A stretch of 64,000 nucleotides of DNA from Craterostigma plantagineum. Its lineage: Eukaryota; Streptophyta; Magnoliopsida; Lamiales; Linderniaceae. Position 1 is the first letter of the stretch, and each line of letters begins with the position of its first letter. The notes under the pieces were generated by a model. It searched no databases, had not been told where the DNA came from, and saw only the letters and a program-made list of their open reading frames with translations. The stretch spans positions 5,422,001 through 5,486,000 of the forward strand of contig JAPQWV010000028.1 of the NCBI GenBank assembly GCA_027422505.1. The letters run 5' to 3'. A program made the translations under genes and the position numbers. This document shows, piece by piece, positions 1 to 9,245 of the stretch.

Positions 1-2019
1 TCTCACCGTATGGCTTCTTGAGTCGTTGCTCCAATCACGATACTTTCTCGTGGCATAAGATGACCACGCTGTTTCTGAATTCTCCATCGCAAGGCATGCC
101 TCTTGATACCTGTCAAAAAAATATGTGATAATGCGATGGAAAGTAAACTGGACAATTGGAGTTATTGGCAGACATCGAGCTCCTTTTAAGACTCCATTTA
201 ATGCCTCTGATATATTGGTCGTCATGGTACCGCAACGACGACCCCCATCATACGCGAACGTCCACTTCTCCTTTGGGATTTTATCAAGCCACTTCCAAGC
301 CTTCTCATTTATTGCCTTAATTTAATCCATCGTTCGCTTAAACTTCAACTCCGTATGTGCCATGCCCGCTCGATGACATAAGTCCTTTAACTGTTGGTCT
401 TTAAAATCCTTATAGAAGTTAGATTTGACATGTCGAAGGCAAAAACGATGAACACCTCTAATTGAATTTCTCTGAAAAAGCAATTCTACAGCAGATTTTA
501 TCCCCGTATGACGATCCGAGATTAAACATACTTCCTCATTTTTCAACACGTGAACATTCAATAAGTGCAAAAACCAGTGCAAAGATTCACGGGTTTCTTC
601 ATCCACGATCGAAAAGGCTAGTGGAAAAACATTCTGGTTAGCATCAAGGCCCGCAGCAATCAACATCTTGTGCTTATATTTCGTGTAAAGATGAGTTCCA
701 TCTACACATACTACCTTTCGACAATGTTGAAAACCGTCTATGCAAGGTTTAAAGCTCCAGAAAACATACCGTAGAATATTCTGATTATTGTTTGTGATAT
801 GTCTCCACCTCACAATCGTACCCGAATTTTGTGCTTGTAGGGCTTTCATGAATTTCAGTAGTTGTTGGACAGAACTCTCCCACGTGCCATATACGATCCT
901 CATCGCACGTTTTAAACCTCGCCACGCTTGAAGATAAGAAATTTTGTAGCCGTAGCTGTCTTTGACCCTTTGTATCACATCCTTTGGAAGATATTGAGGA
1001 TTGACCCGAACGACGGAAATCAACATCTCCGCAATAACGTCTGGAGATATGTTGCGATGTGTGTCTGGCAACTCATCCATCAAGCACGTGTGCTCACCAG
1101 GATACCTTGTTATCATCCAGTAACCTTTCTTCTTTTTGTGGCATACACGCAGCCTCCACACGCAATTTGTACTATGGTTGCAGGTAATATGCCATAATGC
1201 GCTGTTACTCTCCACCACCTGGTATTCTCTCCTTGCATGTTTAAGTGAGTAATCGTTGACTGCACTTTTTAAATGTGATTTGCTCTGGAATATCATCTTA
1301 ACGCCAAGGTGACCTTCGTTGTCGTCGTAGAATGAACCATGTCCACCGTAGTCATCGTCATTTGCTTCTGGAGCCATCTCATAAGTCTCATAAAATGGTA
1401 CAGTTGGATGTAGTTCTCTTTGCACCTGTGATGAAGTAGGTTGATGTTCGACATTCGGTTCATCGTCATCATCGTCAACAGGATCCGGTAGATCTTCTAA
1501 TCCGCCGCCAATGTCATCAGCTTCTGAGTCGCTCACTTCCTGTTCATGCTCCGGCTCAATGGGATCGTCAGGGGGAACGATTGTTGATGGACCTGCTTCG
1601 TCGAGTTGAGTTTGAGAGGTTGTTTGATAGTATGCAGATTGGTCAAATACGGGTTCTTCATATGTGAGGGTTTGATTGAGATCGAAGGAATTTATGTGTT
1701 GGACTGACTCGACGAAAATATGCAAACAGTTGAAGCCAGAATCTTGATGAAAGAAGAACTCAACATCTTGGTCGGTTTTAACCTCCAAGAGTGTATGAAC
1801 AACTCTGTTGAAACGCTCGTACTCATACTTCGCATATATTTTAAGAAAGAAATTATTGCTATCGACTCCTACAATGTCGTATAGCAAAGAATGAAGTTGG
1901 AGAAAATTTATATGACGGGGTAATCTTCGATATGCAACGGGATTAATACTATATGAGACTTCGTCACCACTTTGTTGTATCTCACCACCAAAATATATGA
2001 TGACTTGAATAGTAGACAT
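1..2019 (-). pseudogene. MuDR-type MULE transposase, interrupted by one in-frame stop
   Basis: A Mutator-like transposase would cut and paste its element by recognising the terminal repeats. Reading leftward from the ATG at 2019, residues 1-130 resemble the MuDR N-terminal region, followed by an acidic linker (about 145-195). A FAR1/MuDR-like zinc-binding region lies near residues 240-330, with C-x5-C spacing and a later H-x-C in 'GEHTC'. The MULE catalytic domain spans about 435-545, with the first Asp in 'VCVDGTHL' and the second in 'LISDRHTG'. A TAA at 322-324 stops the frame after 565 codons. The same frame stays open from 321 to the window edge and still reads as transposase ('GGRRCGTMTTNISEALNGV'), so the gene is truncated by the edge and carries a nonsense mutation, probably CAA to TAA. 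The SWIM zinc finger expected at the C terminus lies outside the window. Confidence 0.9.
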
Positions 2020-2061
2020 AGTGTATTGTTGAGGCTTGTGAAGAATGACTACACGATGAAG

Positions 2062-2071
2062 TTATTTATAG
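2062..2071 (-). promoter_or_regulatory. TATA-like box of the transposase gene
   Basis: On the minus strand the sequence CTATAAATAA lies about 45-50 nt before the transposase ATG at 2019. The motif and spacing fit a core promoter with a very short 5' leader. No transcript evidence is available, so this is an inference from motif and position. Confidence 0.45.
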
Positions 2072-2138
2072 GCAAAATTTCTGAAAAATAATATAATATG
2101 AAAATAATATTTTATAATATTTTAGATGAATGATTGAA

Positions 2139-2460
2139 AGATCGTTGTCGGCTTATCAATGGCAACCATTAATAAGGATGTGATGTGTCACTGTGAAAGT
2201 TCTGAAAAAGCTACGATTGTATCACTGCGAAATTTCTGAAAAGAAAAAAGCTATGCTATGGACTGAATAATCGTTGTCGACTTATCAATGACAACCATTA
2301 ATAAGGATGTGATGTGTCACTGTGAATTTTTTTGAAAGGATAAAAAACTGATACGACATATCACAAACGTCTTTAAAACTGGATGTGACCAATCAATGAG
2401 GATGTGATGTATCACTGCGAAATTTCTGAAAAGAAAAAAGCTATGCTATGTGACAAATAA
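2139..2460. repeat. Short direct repeats upstream of the transposase
   Basis: A block beginning 'cgttgtcg.cttatcaatg.caaccattaataagg' occurs at about 2142-2200 and again at about 2268-2326. A companion block 'cactgcgaaatttctgaaaagaaaaaagc' occurs at about 2225-2256 and 2412-2446. Together they form interlaced copies about 125-190 bp apart. They sit in the non-coding gap between the transposase and the 38-residue-repeat ORF, whose remaining sequence (2461-2690) is AT-rich with nothing recognisable. Confidence 0.75.
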
Positions 2461-2696
2461 TATTTTATTAGTATTTTAGATGAAAGGAGCTATTGTTTCT
2501 ATTTTTATTAATATAATATTTTATAATATTTTATTTGAAAGATTTTTTGGAATTTATTATTGAGGATTTTAAATATATATTAATATTATGTTAATATAAT
2601 ATTTTTATTGCTAGAACTGGAAGATTACAGGGTCGCTAGAAATACAAAACAGTACGCAAATAGAACAACTTGAAATACAAATATCATAACTGAGGA

Positions 2697-3157
2697 TCAC
2701 GATGCAACTACTTCACATTCACTTCGAAATATACTCTTTCCAACCCTTCGGGGGGTTGCCACAAAATCGTCGTCACTTTTATCTTCATTGACCTTTGAAG
2801 TAGATACACCACGTTTGTTTTTACCATGTTTTTTTCCAGACAGGGTTTGTTGATAGAAATGGTTGGGGGGTTTCTCCACGAAATCATCATCACTGATATC
2901 GTATTTGACTTTGAACTGGATACATTCGGGTTTTTACCATGTTTTTTTCCAGACAGGGTTTGTTGATAGAAATGGCTGGGGGGTTTCTCCACAAAATCAT
3001 CATCACTGATATCGTATTTGACTCTTGAAGTGGATACCTTTGGGTTTTTACCGTGTTTTTTTCCAGACATGATTTTTTGATGAAATGTGTTCGCAGTGTG
3101 CTGATTTAATGTGATGGACGTCCTAATTATAGACATGCCAGACTTTTTTCCAGACAT
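2697..3157 (-). pseudogene. Repeat-protein ORF with 38-residue units (SGKKHGKN ... SDDDFV)
   Basis: No known enzyme is recognised. On the minus strand the sequence encodes about three tandem units. Each contains SGKKHGKN, a Ser/Thr-rich KVSTSRVK-type segment, an acidic SDDDFV and a PPxHFYQQT tail. At DNA level the shared 'ccagac' anchor recurs at 2836, 2949, 3063 and 3150, so one unit is 114 bp (38 codons), the next 113 bp and the last is partial. The 113-bp unit shifts the frame, so the array is split between one frame (from 3157) and another (2879-2697). It lies between the PMD gene and the transposase on the same strand. It could be a terminal exon of the PMD gene or an independent MULE cargo ORF. 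Its basic/acidic alternation suggests a disordered protein segment. Confidence 0.5.
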
Positions 3158-3162
3158 TATAT

Positions 3163-3470
3163 TTATTAATATAATATATTTATATTTTATTTTATTTGAA
3201 ATTATTGAAAGATTTTTTAAAGTATTAATTAATATAATATATTTCTTTTATTTTATTTGAAATTATTGAAAGATTTTTTCAATATTTATTAATATAATAT
3301 GTTTATATTATTTATTTGAAATTATTGAAAGACTTTTCTCAATATTTATTAATATAATAATATATTTTATTTTATTTGAAATTATTGAAAGATTTTTTTT
3401 CAATATTTATTAATATAATATATTTATTTTATTTTATTTGAAATTATTGAAAGGTTTTTTTAAGTAAAAT
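3163..3470. repeat. Five tandem copies of a ~60-bp AT-rich unit
   Basis: The anchor 'attattgaaag' starts at 3201, 3262, 3321, 3381 and 3443, giving periods of 61, 59, 60 and 62 bp. Each unit consists of 'tttattttatttgaa', the anchor, a T-run and 'caatatttattaatataata'. A degenerate related piece lies near 2500-2560. The array sits immediately 3' of the PMD gene stop codon on the minus strand. Confidence 0.9.
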
Positions 3471-3554
3471 TACGTTTGAATAAGCCCAACTACTACAACG
3501 TAAATAGCGTTAGAATAAGTTCAACAAACCACAACGATCAAAAGTTGCCATAAA

Positions 3555-5745
3555 CTAGTGGCCCTGACATTGACCTGGTCGATATAAGCAAGTGCCAGTG
3601 TAACACATGCGAGGCCTAGGAGCTCGCTGGGTACGACGTCGGCCCGCTTCAGGTGGTTCATCTACTGCAGTAGACGTGGAGGGTCCGAAACTGAAGGGAA
3701 CAGGAGAACGTGGAGGAGGATGATCTATATTAGTGTGCGTCGGATGCATCGTACCAAACTGTGATAGGCTGCCCATAAATGATGAGTCGTATGTAGTCGC
3801 ACCATCGTCCTGAGCAGCAGGCGTCCTCCACATATTATCAGTGTCCGTCCGTTCAGAAACGTAACCTTCAAATCCCTCGTTCTGTCTAGAACTACCAGCC
3901 TCATCGTGTCGAGGACGGCGAGACCGACTCCTACGTGCTCTGCTCTGAGATGACCTCTCAGGACTGATATTCTGATCACGCATTCCTCTTGGTCGATCTA
4001 ATGGGATCAGTCGAATTCGCTCGGCGACATTCGCAATTCCCATGTCATCTGACATTGCATGAACTCGAGCTAATATATCCTCTGCAGCGTCACCCTACAT
4101 ATAAAGAAATAACGTGAATCATAAATAAATTAAAATGTATGCAATTAATTATTCATAAACAAAGTTATTATACCACGGCGCGCCATGCAGCCCCTTCTCC
4201 CATCTGAATACCCTGAACCACCGTATACGTACTAGGCGAGACAAATCGTCGAGTAACGCTATCATACCACTGATAGTAACCATTCACTACCGAACGACTA
4301 CTAGAGGCTATAGGGTCACCATCGACAACATTGTCATGTCGATCATTCCACATCGTCAACCACTGCGCATGAAACGTCTCCCAATTAAAACTTTGACGAC
4401 CTCTACGCTCACAGATGTCATGTAGCCTTGTATGGTCAGGCACAGGTGCTGAGGGTATGCCTTGCACCATGTTGAACTGACGTAGGACCCGGTCTGGATA
4501 ATACAGTTCGACGATGTTGAAGAAAATCAACGGACATCTCGACCTACACGACGCTGGCCTATAGTCGTCAAGGAGTGTAGCGATCTCAGGGAACTCGTAA
4601 CAATACGGATCCCAAACGAACTGTGCGAGATTCAGATTATCTAAAATTTCTCGCATCTGCCGCACGTTCGAACGAGCCGTAGACGTGAAAGTCAACGATC
4701 TCCATCTACGAACGTTCTTCATTAGTGAACAATAACACTAAAAAGGAACAACCGTAATATTATAGACTAACTTACCTAGCCGCGTGCGGCGGGATGGGTA
4801 GCACAACTTCGCCATCGTGTATTGTCTCGACTAGGTCAGCTGCAGTCGATCGGATAACAGGCCTCAAAGGCAAGATATGAGTCCAAGACCACACCTACAT
4901 AATTGAGATTTTTAAGTTAACACAAATATACTGCTTAAAAATATTTTCATGTAAAATAAACAGATACATACCTGCAATAGGCGCAGGGGTCCGCCGATGT
5001 TCTGTACAATCCCGCGAGAGGCTGCGCACAACTCTTGATACAAACCAAGCACAACACTTTCCCAGCTGTAGTCGCGGACCTCGTCGATGCGCTCCAAAAA
5101 TTGTAGGTAATTGAGATTAACCCGTGATCCGCTCTTATCGGGAAATAAAACGCATCCAATCAACAAAAGCGCATACCCGCATGCCCTTTCATCGACTACG
5201 TCCTCTGTACTGTCATCAGTAACTGGATTCTCAAGTAACCAGTTACTCAACGCCATTACACTCATCTTAGACGGGCTATCGAAATCTCGACCATCTGGCG
5301 CAAATCCCGTCATCATATGACAATAGGCCGACCACTGGGACTTGCTCCTCGCATAAGCAACTCTAGTAACAGCTTCTCCCTCGACCGGTAAGCGCCATAA
5401 AGTACCAACATCCAGCAAGGTCACGGTGGCTTCTCCTACCGAGAGATGGAAGGTGTGTGTCTCGCTACGCCATCGCTCAACTAAAGCTGTGATGAGATGT
5501 GGGTCCACCTTCTGAGATTTACAACTATATACGCCGTAAAACCCCATCGACTCCAGCTTTCTAAGTACGCGAATATGAATTTCTCTCGGGTTGCCCGCCG
5601 TACCCCATACAGAAACCTCTGGACCCCTCGTTCGAAGGGTAACATCAAGCAAATTCTCATCTCGAAAAATAAAAGAGGAACGATGCGTCTGTTGTTGCGT
5701 CAACAAAGACGAATCCCTCGGTCCATAGAGTGAAGTCTCGTCCGT
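3555..5745 (-). CDS. Plant mobile domain (PMD, MAIN-like) gene, four recognisable exons
   Basis: PMD proteins are plant nuclear proteins, some in silencing and meristem maintenance, often carried by transposons. Exon A is 5745-4972: a poly-T/tatag acceptor lies before it and gtatgt after it. It holds the PMD core from 'DENLLDVTLRTRGPEVSVWG' on. Exon B is 4894-4776 (acceptor atgtag, donor gtaagt). Exon C is 4737-4174 (acceptor tttttag) and contains 'FVWDPYC'. Exon D is 4094-3555, ending in TAG and rich in Ser/Arg/Pro. The A-B and C-D junctions join in phase and on typical PMD sequence. The B-C junction does not: exon B ends in phase 2, but both AG sites before exon C suit phase 0, so a 1-2 nt indel or an unseen site is implied. 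At least one further 5' exon is expected above 5745; I could not identify it. Confidence 0.8.
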
Positions 5746-6623
5746 CTATAAAAAAAAAACAACTTAATAACGACCAACAAATAATTCTACTAGTTAAGGA
5801 CCAAATTTTAATGCTCGCAACGACATCCGGCGTTTAACACTGATGACTACTAGTAACGATGTTAACCGTCAACTCACACCAGTGATGACAACCGCCGACC
5901 AACGTTTTAACACTCGCAACGATGTGACGACAGCTGAAACATTGGGTGGCCCGACCCGCCGGGCCCAATTTTTAGCGGGCGGGTCGGGCTGGCCCGAACT
6001 TGAACGGGCCTAAGATCTTAGGCCCAGACCCAAGGGCTAACAGCCCCAATATTTGGCCCGTTAGATCTTCGGGCCTGATGGGTCGGCCCAATAAGCCCAA
6101 TCATATTTTGGCCGGCGAAACTTAAGCCAAAACCCGATTTTTTCGGGCCGGGCCGGGTTGGCCCATGGACGACAACCACATCGAAGATCGTCGGCTACGC
6201 AATGATGTCACGACCACCGGCAACGACCAACGAGCCGGCGACGAAGCCGTCACCGGTCGAGAGGGGCGGCGAACGGCCAATTCGCCGGAGCCAAAAAAAC
6301 CAAAATTAACCTAAATTGTCCACACCCACCATCTATGGCGGCCACAGCCGTGGACATCCCGCCCACGACGTCCGCACCGCCGCGCCGGAGGGCCACCGGA
6401 GATCTCGCCGGCCAAAAACGAAAAATGTAAAAAAAAATTCAAGAAAATTGAATAAAATAAACATACCTCACGAAATTGGAAGGAGATTAAGATTCTAGCC
6501 TTCAAATCACGGGATTTGGAGTAGAAAATACCGAAATTGGTTTGGTCCGAAGGTGGGGAAGAAAGGAAGAGAAAAAGAAGAGGAAGAAGAAGAAAAGAGG
6601 GGCGGGGGGTTTTTTGTTCGATA
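5746..6623. other. Upstream intron/5' region of the PMD gene with GC-rich repeat
   Basis: No coding sequence can be supported here. About 5946-6165 is a degenerate run of GGCCCG/CGGGCC words whose two ends read roughly as inverted copies of each other. This is a common plant dispersed repeat type, but I see no target duplication. The rest contains short repeats of 'caacgatgt' type. A minus ORF at 6311-6634 begins with a hydrophobic low-complexity run and is probably chance. Confidence 0.5.
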
Positions 6624-6706
6624 GAACGCGTCACTTCGTGTGGCGCGTTCAGAACGCGTAACTTGGAGTGGCGCGTTTAGAATGCGTCATACGGGGTGGC
6701 GCGTTC
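6624..6706. repeat. Three tandem 27-bp hairpin units, probable MULE subterminal repeat
   Basis: Three units occupy 6624-6650, 6652-6678 and 6680-6706, separated by a single A (period 28). Each begins GAACGCG/GAATGCG and ends GGCGCGTTC or GGCGCGTTT. The first can fold into an 11-bp stem with one mismatch and a 5-nt loop. After them comes AT-rich sequence with 'gcattattt' repeated twice, to about 6790. It resembles an element terminus, which would put the right end of the MULE there; the left end is outside the window, so the TIR cannot be checked. Confidence 0.75.
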
Positions 6707-6790
6707 ACCTATTTTTGAAATAGGTTTGAAATGGGCATTATTTCGGATATTCTATTTAAAAATTGCATTATTTTTGAAAAAAAGCCTCCA

Positions 6791-7035
6791 TGGTGTGAAG
6801 TACATTTATAGGAGAAATAATAATGAAATTCTCTTATATATAAGAATTTTATACGTCTTTCTATATTAGTTGTGTTATTGCATTGCTCACAGCGAAACCT
6901 TTCATTATTTGAAATATATACATCTTATCAACAGGCAAGAAGAGGCTACACGCAAGACATTCAAACTGTTAACTAAATAGTATCTGGTCAAATCGTGGAA
7001 TAGGGCTCGTTCGGTGCCCCATAAGCCCAATAATA
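6791..7035. other. Spacer between MULE end and MITE
   Basis: AT-rich non-coding sequence. I see no gene, repeat or structured motif here that can be supported. Confidence 0.5.
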
Positions 7036-7038
7036 TAA

Positions 7039-7750
7039 CACCATCTCCAATCGATCCTCAAATCCCATCCCAAACTCAATTTTTTTCTCCAATCGGACTG
7101 CAAAATAGAACGGAAAATGCATTTATGACTTTTCTCTCACTTCCAAAAACGCAAATTTGCATCGCTACTGTTCATAATCGCAAATCTATTAAACATTTGC
7201 CCCAAATACTTTCCTATTTCTTACTTGTCAGCGATTTCGTCTGGCGGTGAGAGAGACGAGTTTGGCTACTCCGTGGTGTTGCGTAGATTTGTCCAGACTA
7301 ACAATCTTTTTCCCGAAGTCGAGACAGTGACGAAGAATTGTGTCCCCTTTTCTTTTTTTTATATATTAATATTGAAGTGAACATCGGACCTGGATACGAA
7401 TAGGAGGTAGATGAAAGAGTTATTGTGGGCCCCACCACACTATTTTTAATTTAAAAACAAATTTATTAATAAAACTAAAAGCTTAACTTAATTTTATGTA
7501 ATAAATTAATTTTAAAAATAAAATATTACAGAAATAGTTAATTTTATTTAAATATATAATTTTAAAACAGTGTTTTGAAAGTTTTTTGGGAAAGTGTGTT
7601 TTGAAAATTTGTAAAATATGTGGGTAATACTGAAAAGTTGTGTGAATTTTTAGTTTGAAAATGAGTTTTTCGGTTGGAGAAGAATTACTGCATTTTGAGT
7701 TTGAGAACGAGTTTGAGTTTGAGAATGAGTTTTCTCGGTTGGAGATGGTC
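7039..7750. mobile_element. PIF/Harbinger (Tourist-like) MITE, 712 bp
   Basis: The left end reads cACCATCTCCAATCGA and the reverse complement of the right end reads gACCATCTCCAACCGA, so about 16 bp of terminal inverted repeat carry two mismatches. Degenerate similarity continues inward ('tctccaa.cg' recurs on both arms). The element is flanked by TAA at 7036-7038 and 7751-7753, the 3-bp TWA target duplication of PIF/Harbinger transposons. No transposase is encoded; internal ORFs are short and AT-driven. Confidence 0.75.
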
Positions 7751-7828
7751 TAATAAACTAATATAGTGTTTGGTTTTGGAATGCAGTCCAAGATTAACTT
7801 TTTAGCCCGATATTCGGAATAAAAATAA

Positions 7829-8217
7829 GGGGCATTTTCATTTCAGGTCCCTAAATAAGTATCATTTAGGATTCAGACTCTCTTGGCAAAAAATTTAGTT
7901 TTACGGACCCATTTTATGCAGTACCACTTCATTGCTCTGACATACCAGTATGTTGAAATTTTGTAACACAAAACCATAATCCGGTACCAGTTTATGATCA
8001 TCTGATACCAGTTCATTTTCTGTAGTACCACTTCATTGCTCTGACATACCAGTATTTTAAAAATTTGTAACACAAAACGATCATTCTATACCAGTTCATA
8101 TATCTTTTATACCACTTTTTTACACAACACAAAATGGGTCCGTTAACCTAAAAAATTCTCAAACAGGGTCTGAATTCGAAATCAAACCCTTACTGGGGCC
8201 TGATTTCGAATTGACCC
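7829..8217. mobile_element. MULE-type MITE with perfect 9-bp target duplication, 389 bp
   Basis: The nonamer TAAAAATAA lies at 7820-7828 and again at 8218-8226, exactly flanking the element. A 9-bp duplication is characteristic of Mutator-like elements. The ends are long imperfect inverted repeats of about 90-100 bp: the left begins GGGGCATTTTCATTTCAGG and the right, reversed, begins GGGTCAATTCGAAATCAGG. Both arms contain AAAATGGGTCCGT. Inside lies a direct repeat of about 54 bp (about 7920-7973 and 8024-8076) starting 'gtaccacttcattgctctga'. No protein is encoded. Confidence 0.85.
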
Positions 8218-8285
8218 TAAAAATAAATTATGTCATGAGGCTCCGATAACTTATTATGGGCTGCGTTTCGTTGTCCGTATAAGAT

Positions 8286-8569
8286 TGTTAGGAATATTTT
8301 GTAGCGTCCTCTAATTATCTTTTCTCTGCTTTTGTTCTTATGTAGTTTGGGGAGACAATGTAATATGTTGATAGTTTGAGTATTGAACTTTAATATACCA
8401 ACTTAATGTGGTATCTAAAGTCGCTTTAAACCCTTTAAGGTTTTTATCAAAAGAAATTTAGTTAAAGCGCCTTCGTGAAAAACACACACGAACACAAACT
8501 CAAGGTGTCTTTTACGTTTCTTAACATTTTCAATCTTTTGTTCCTTGTTTGGTAACAAGAGGAACAATA
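8286..8569 (+). mobile_element. Ty1/copia LTR (copy D), 5' LTR
   Basis: The block begins TGTTAGGAATATTTTGTAG and ends ...GGAACAATA, immediately before a primer-binding site. It shares its start and layout (an 'aatatacc' segment, a degenerate TATA-like 'ggtatctaaag', then U5) with the LTR at 35324-35618, so it belongs to the same copia family. Only the 5' LTR, primer site and leader remain; the body is replaced at 9246 by another LTR-like sequence. Confidence 0.75.
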
Positions 8570-8571
8570 TG

Positions 8572-8583
8572 TGGTATCAGAGC
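8572..8583 (+). promoter_or_regulatory. Primer-binding site, initiator tRNA-Met (copy D)
   Basis: TGGTATCAGAGC is complementary to the 3' end of plant initiator tRNA-Met and lies 2 nt after the LTR end, as required for minus-strand priming in reverse transcription. Confidence 0.9.
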
Positions 8584-9245
8584 CAAACGCGGATCGATCT
8601 CAACAATTTGAATCCAGTTTTGTTCGATTCCGACGTGATTTGAAAGAGCATTTGCTCAAAACCCATTTTTGATTTTTTTTCCATGTCTTTTTGGGTGTTT
8701 GAATCGTTTTCACTGTCTTTTTGCCCCTTTGAACTAGATTAATAGTTAATGAGTGTGTTTCTGTTCTTGCGTCGATTTCTGTCAAGCTTGAGTAAGATTA
8801 GAGCCAAAATCGAGTCTGAAGTTTGAGTTTCTGCTACAGCTTTTTGATTTTCGAGTGGATGAACAGATAGTGCCCAGAATTCGACTCTTACACCAGAAAA
8901 AATTGCCCAATTGGCCGAAAATTAGTCTAACTTGTCAATTTATGGGCTCTTTCCTTTGAATCTTATCCGAATTTTCAAAAGCCTCGGCGAAAATTCCCTG
9001 TTGGAATTCATATTTATCCGAATTTTGGCTATTTTTTGCTACCCGATTTCAATCACCCGATCTCAAAATCTCGGCGAAACTGTAGCAATTGCCTCAAATC
9101 ACCCGAATTTCCCCTGATTTACAATTTTTGGCTAAATTTGAAAGTTACTCGAATTTTAAATTCGGCAAGATCATCTGAATTTTCGGGCGAAATTTAAATT
9201 TTACTCAAAAATACCTTAGCCGAATTTCTTTCTTGTCGAAAATTT
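8584..9245 (+). other. Copia leader remnant (copy D)
   Basis: Untranslated leader that follows the primer site. It opens with the family-typical 'cggatcgatctcaacaatttgaatccag' stretch and then carries repeated 'ccgaattt' and 'ggcgaaa' words, as do the leaders of the other copia copies in this window. It breaks off at 9245; no gag follows. Confidence 0.65.

Noticed and set aside
125..325. 66-codon plus-strand ORF
   Set aside because: It lies antisense to transposase coding sequence that continues beyond the TAA at 322; the minus-strand reading is clearly homologous.
6311..6634. Minus ORF with a hydrophobic N-terminal run resembling a signal peptide
   Set aside because: The run comes from purine-rich low-complexity DNA; there is no domain and it overlaps the hairpin repeat edge.
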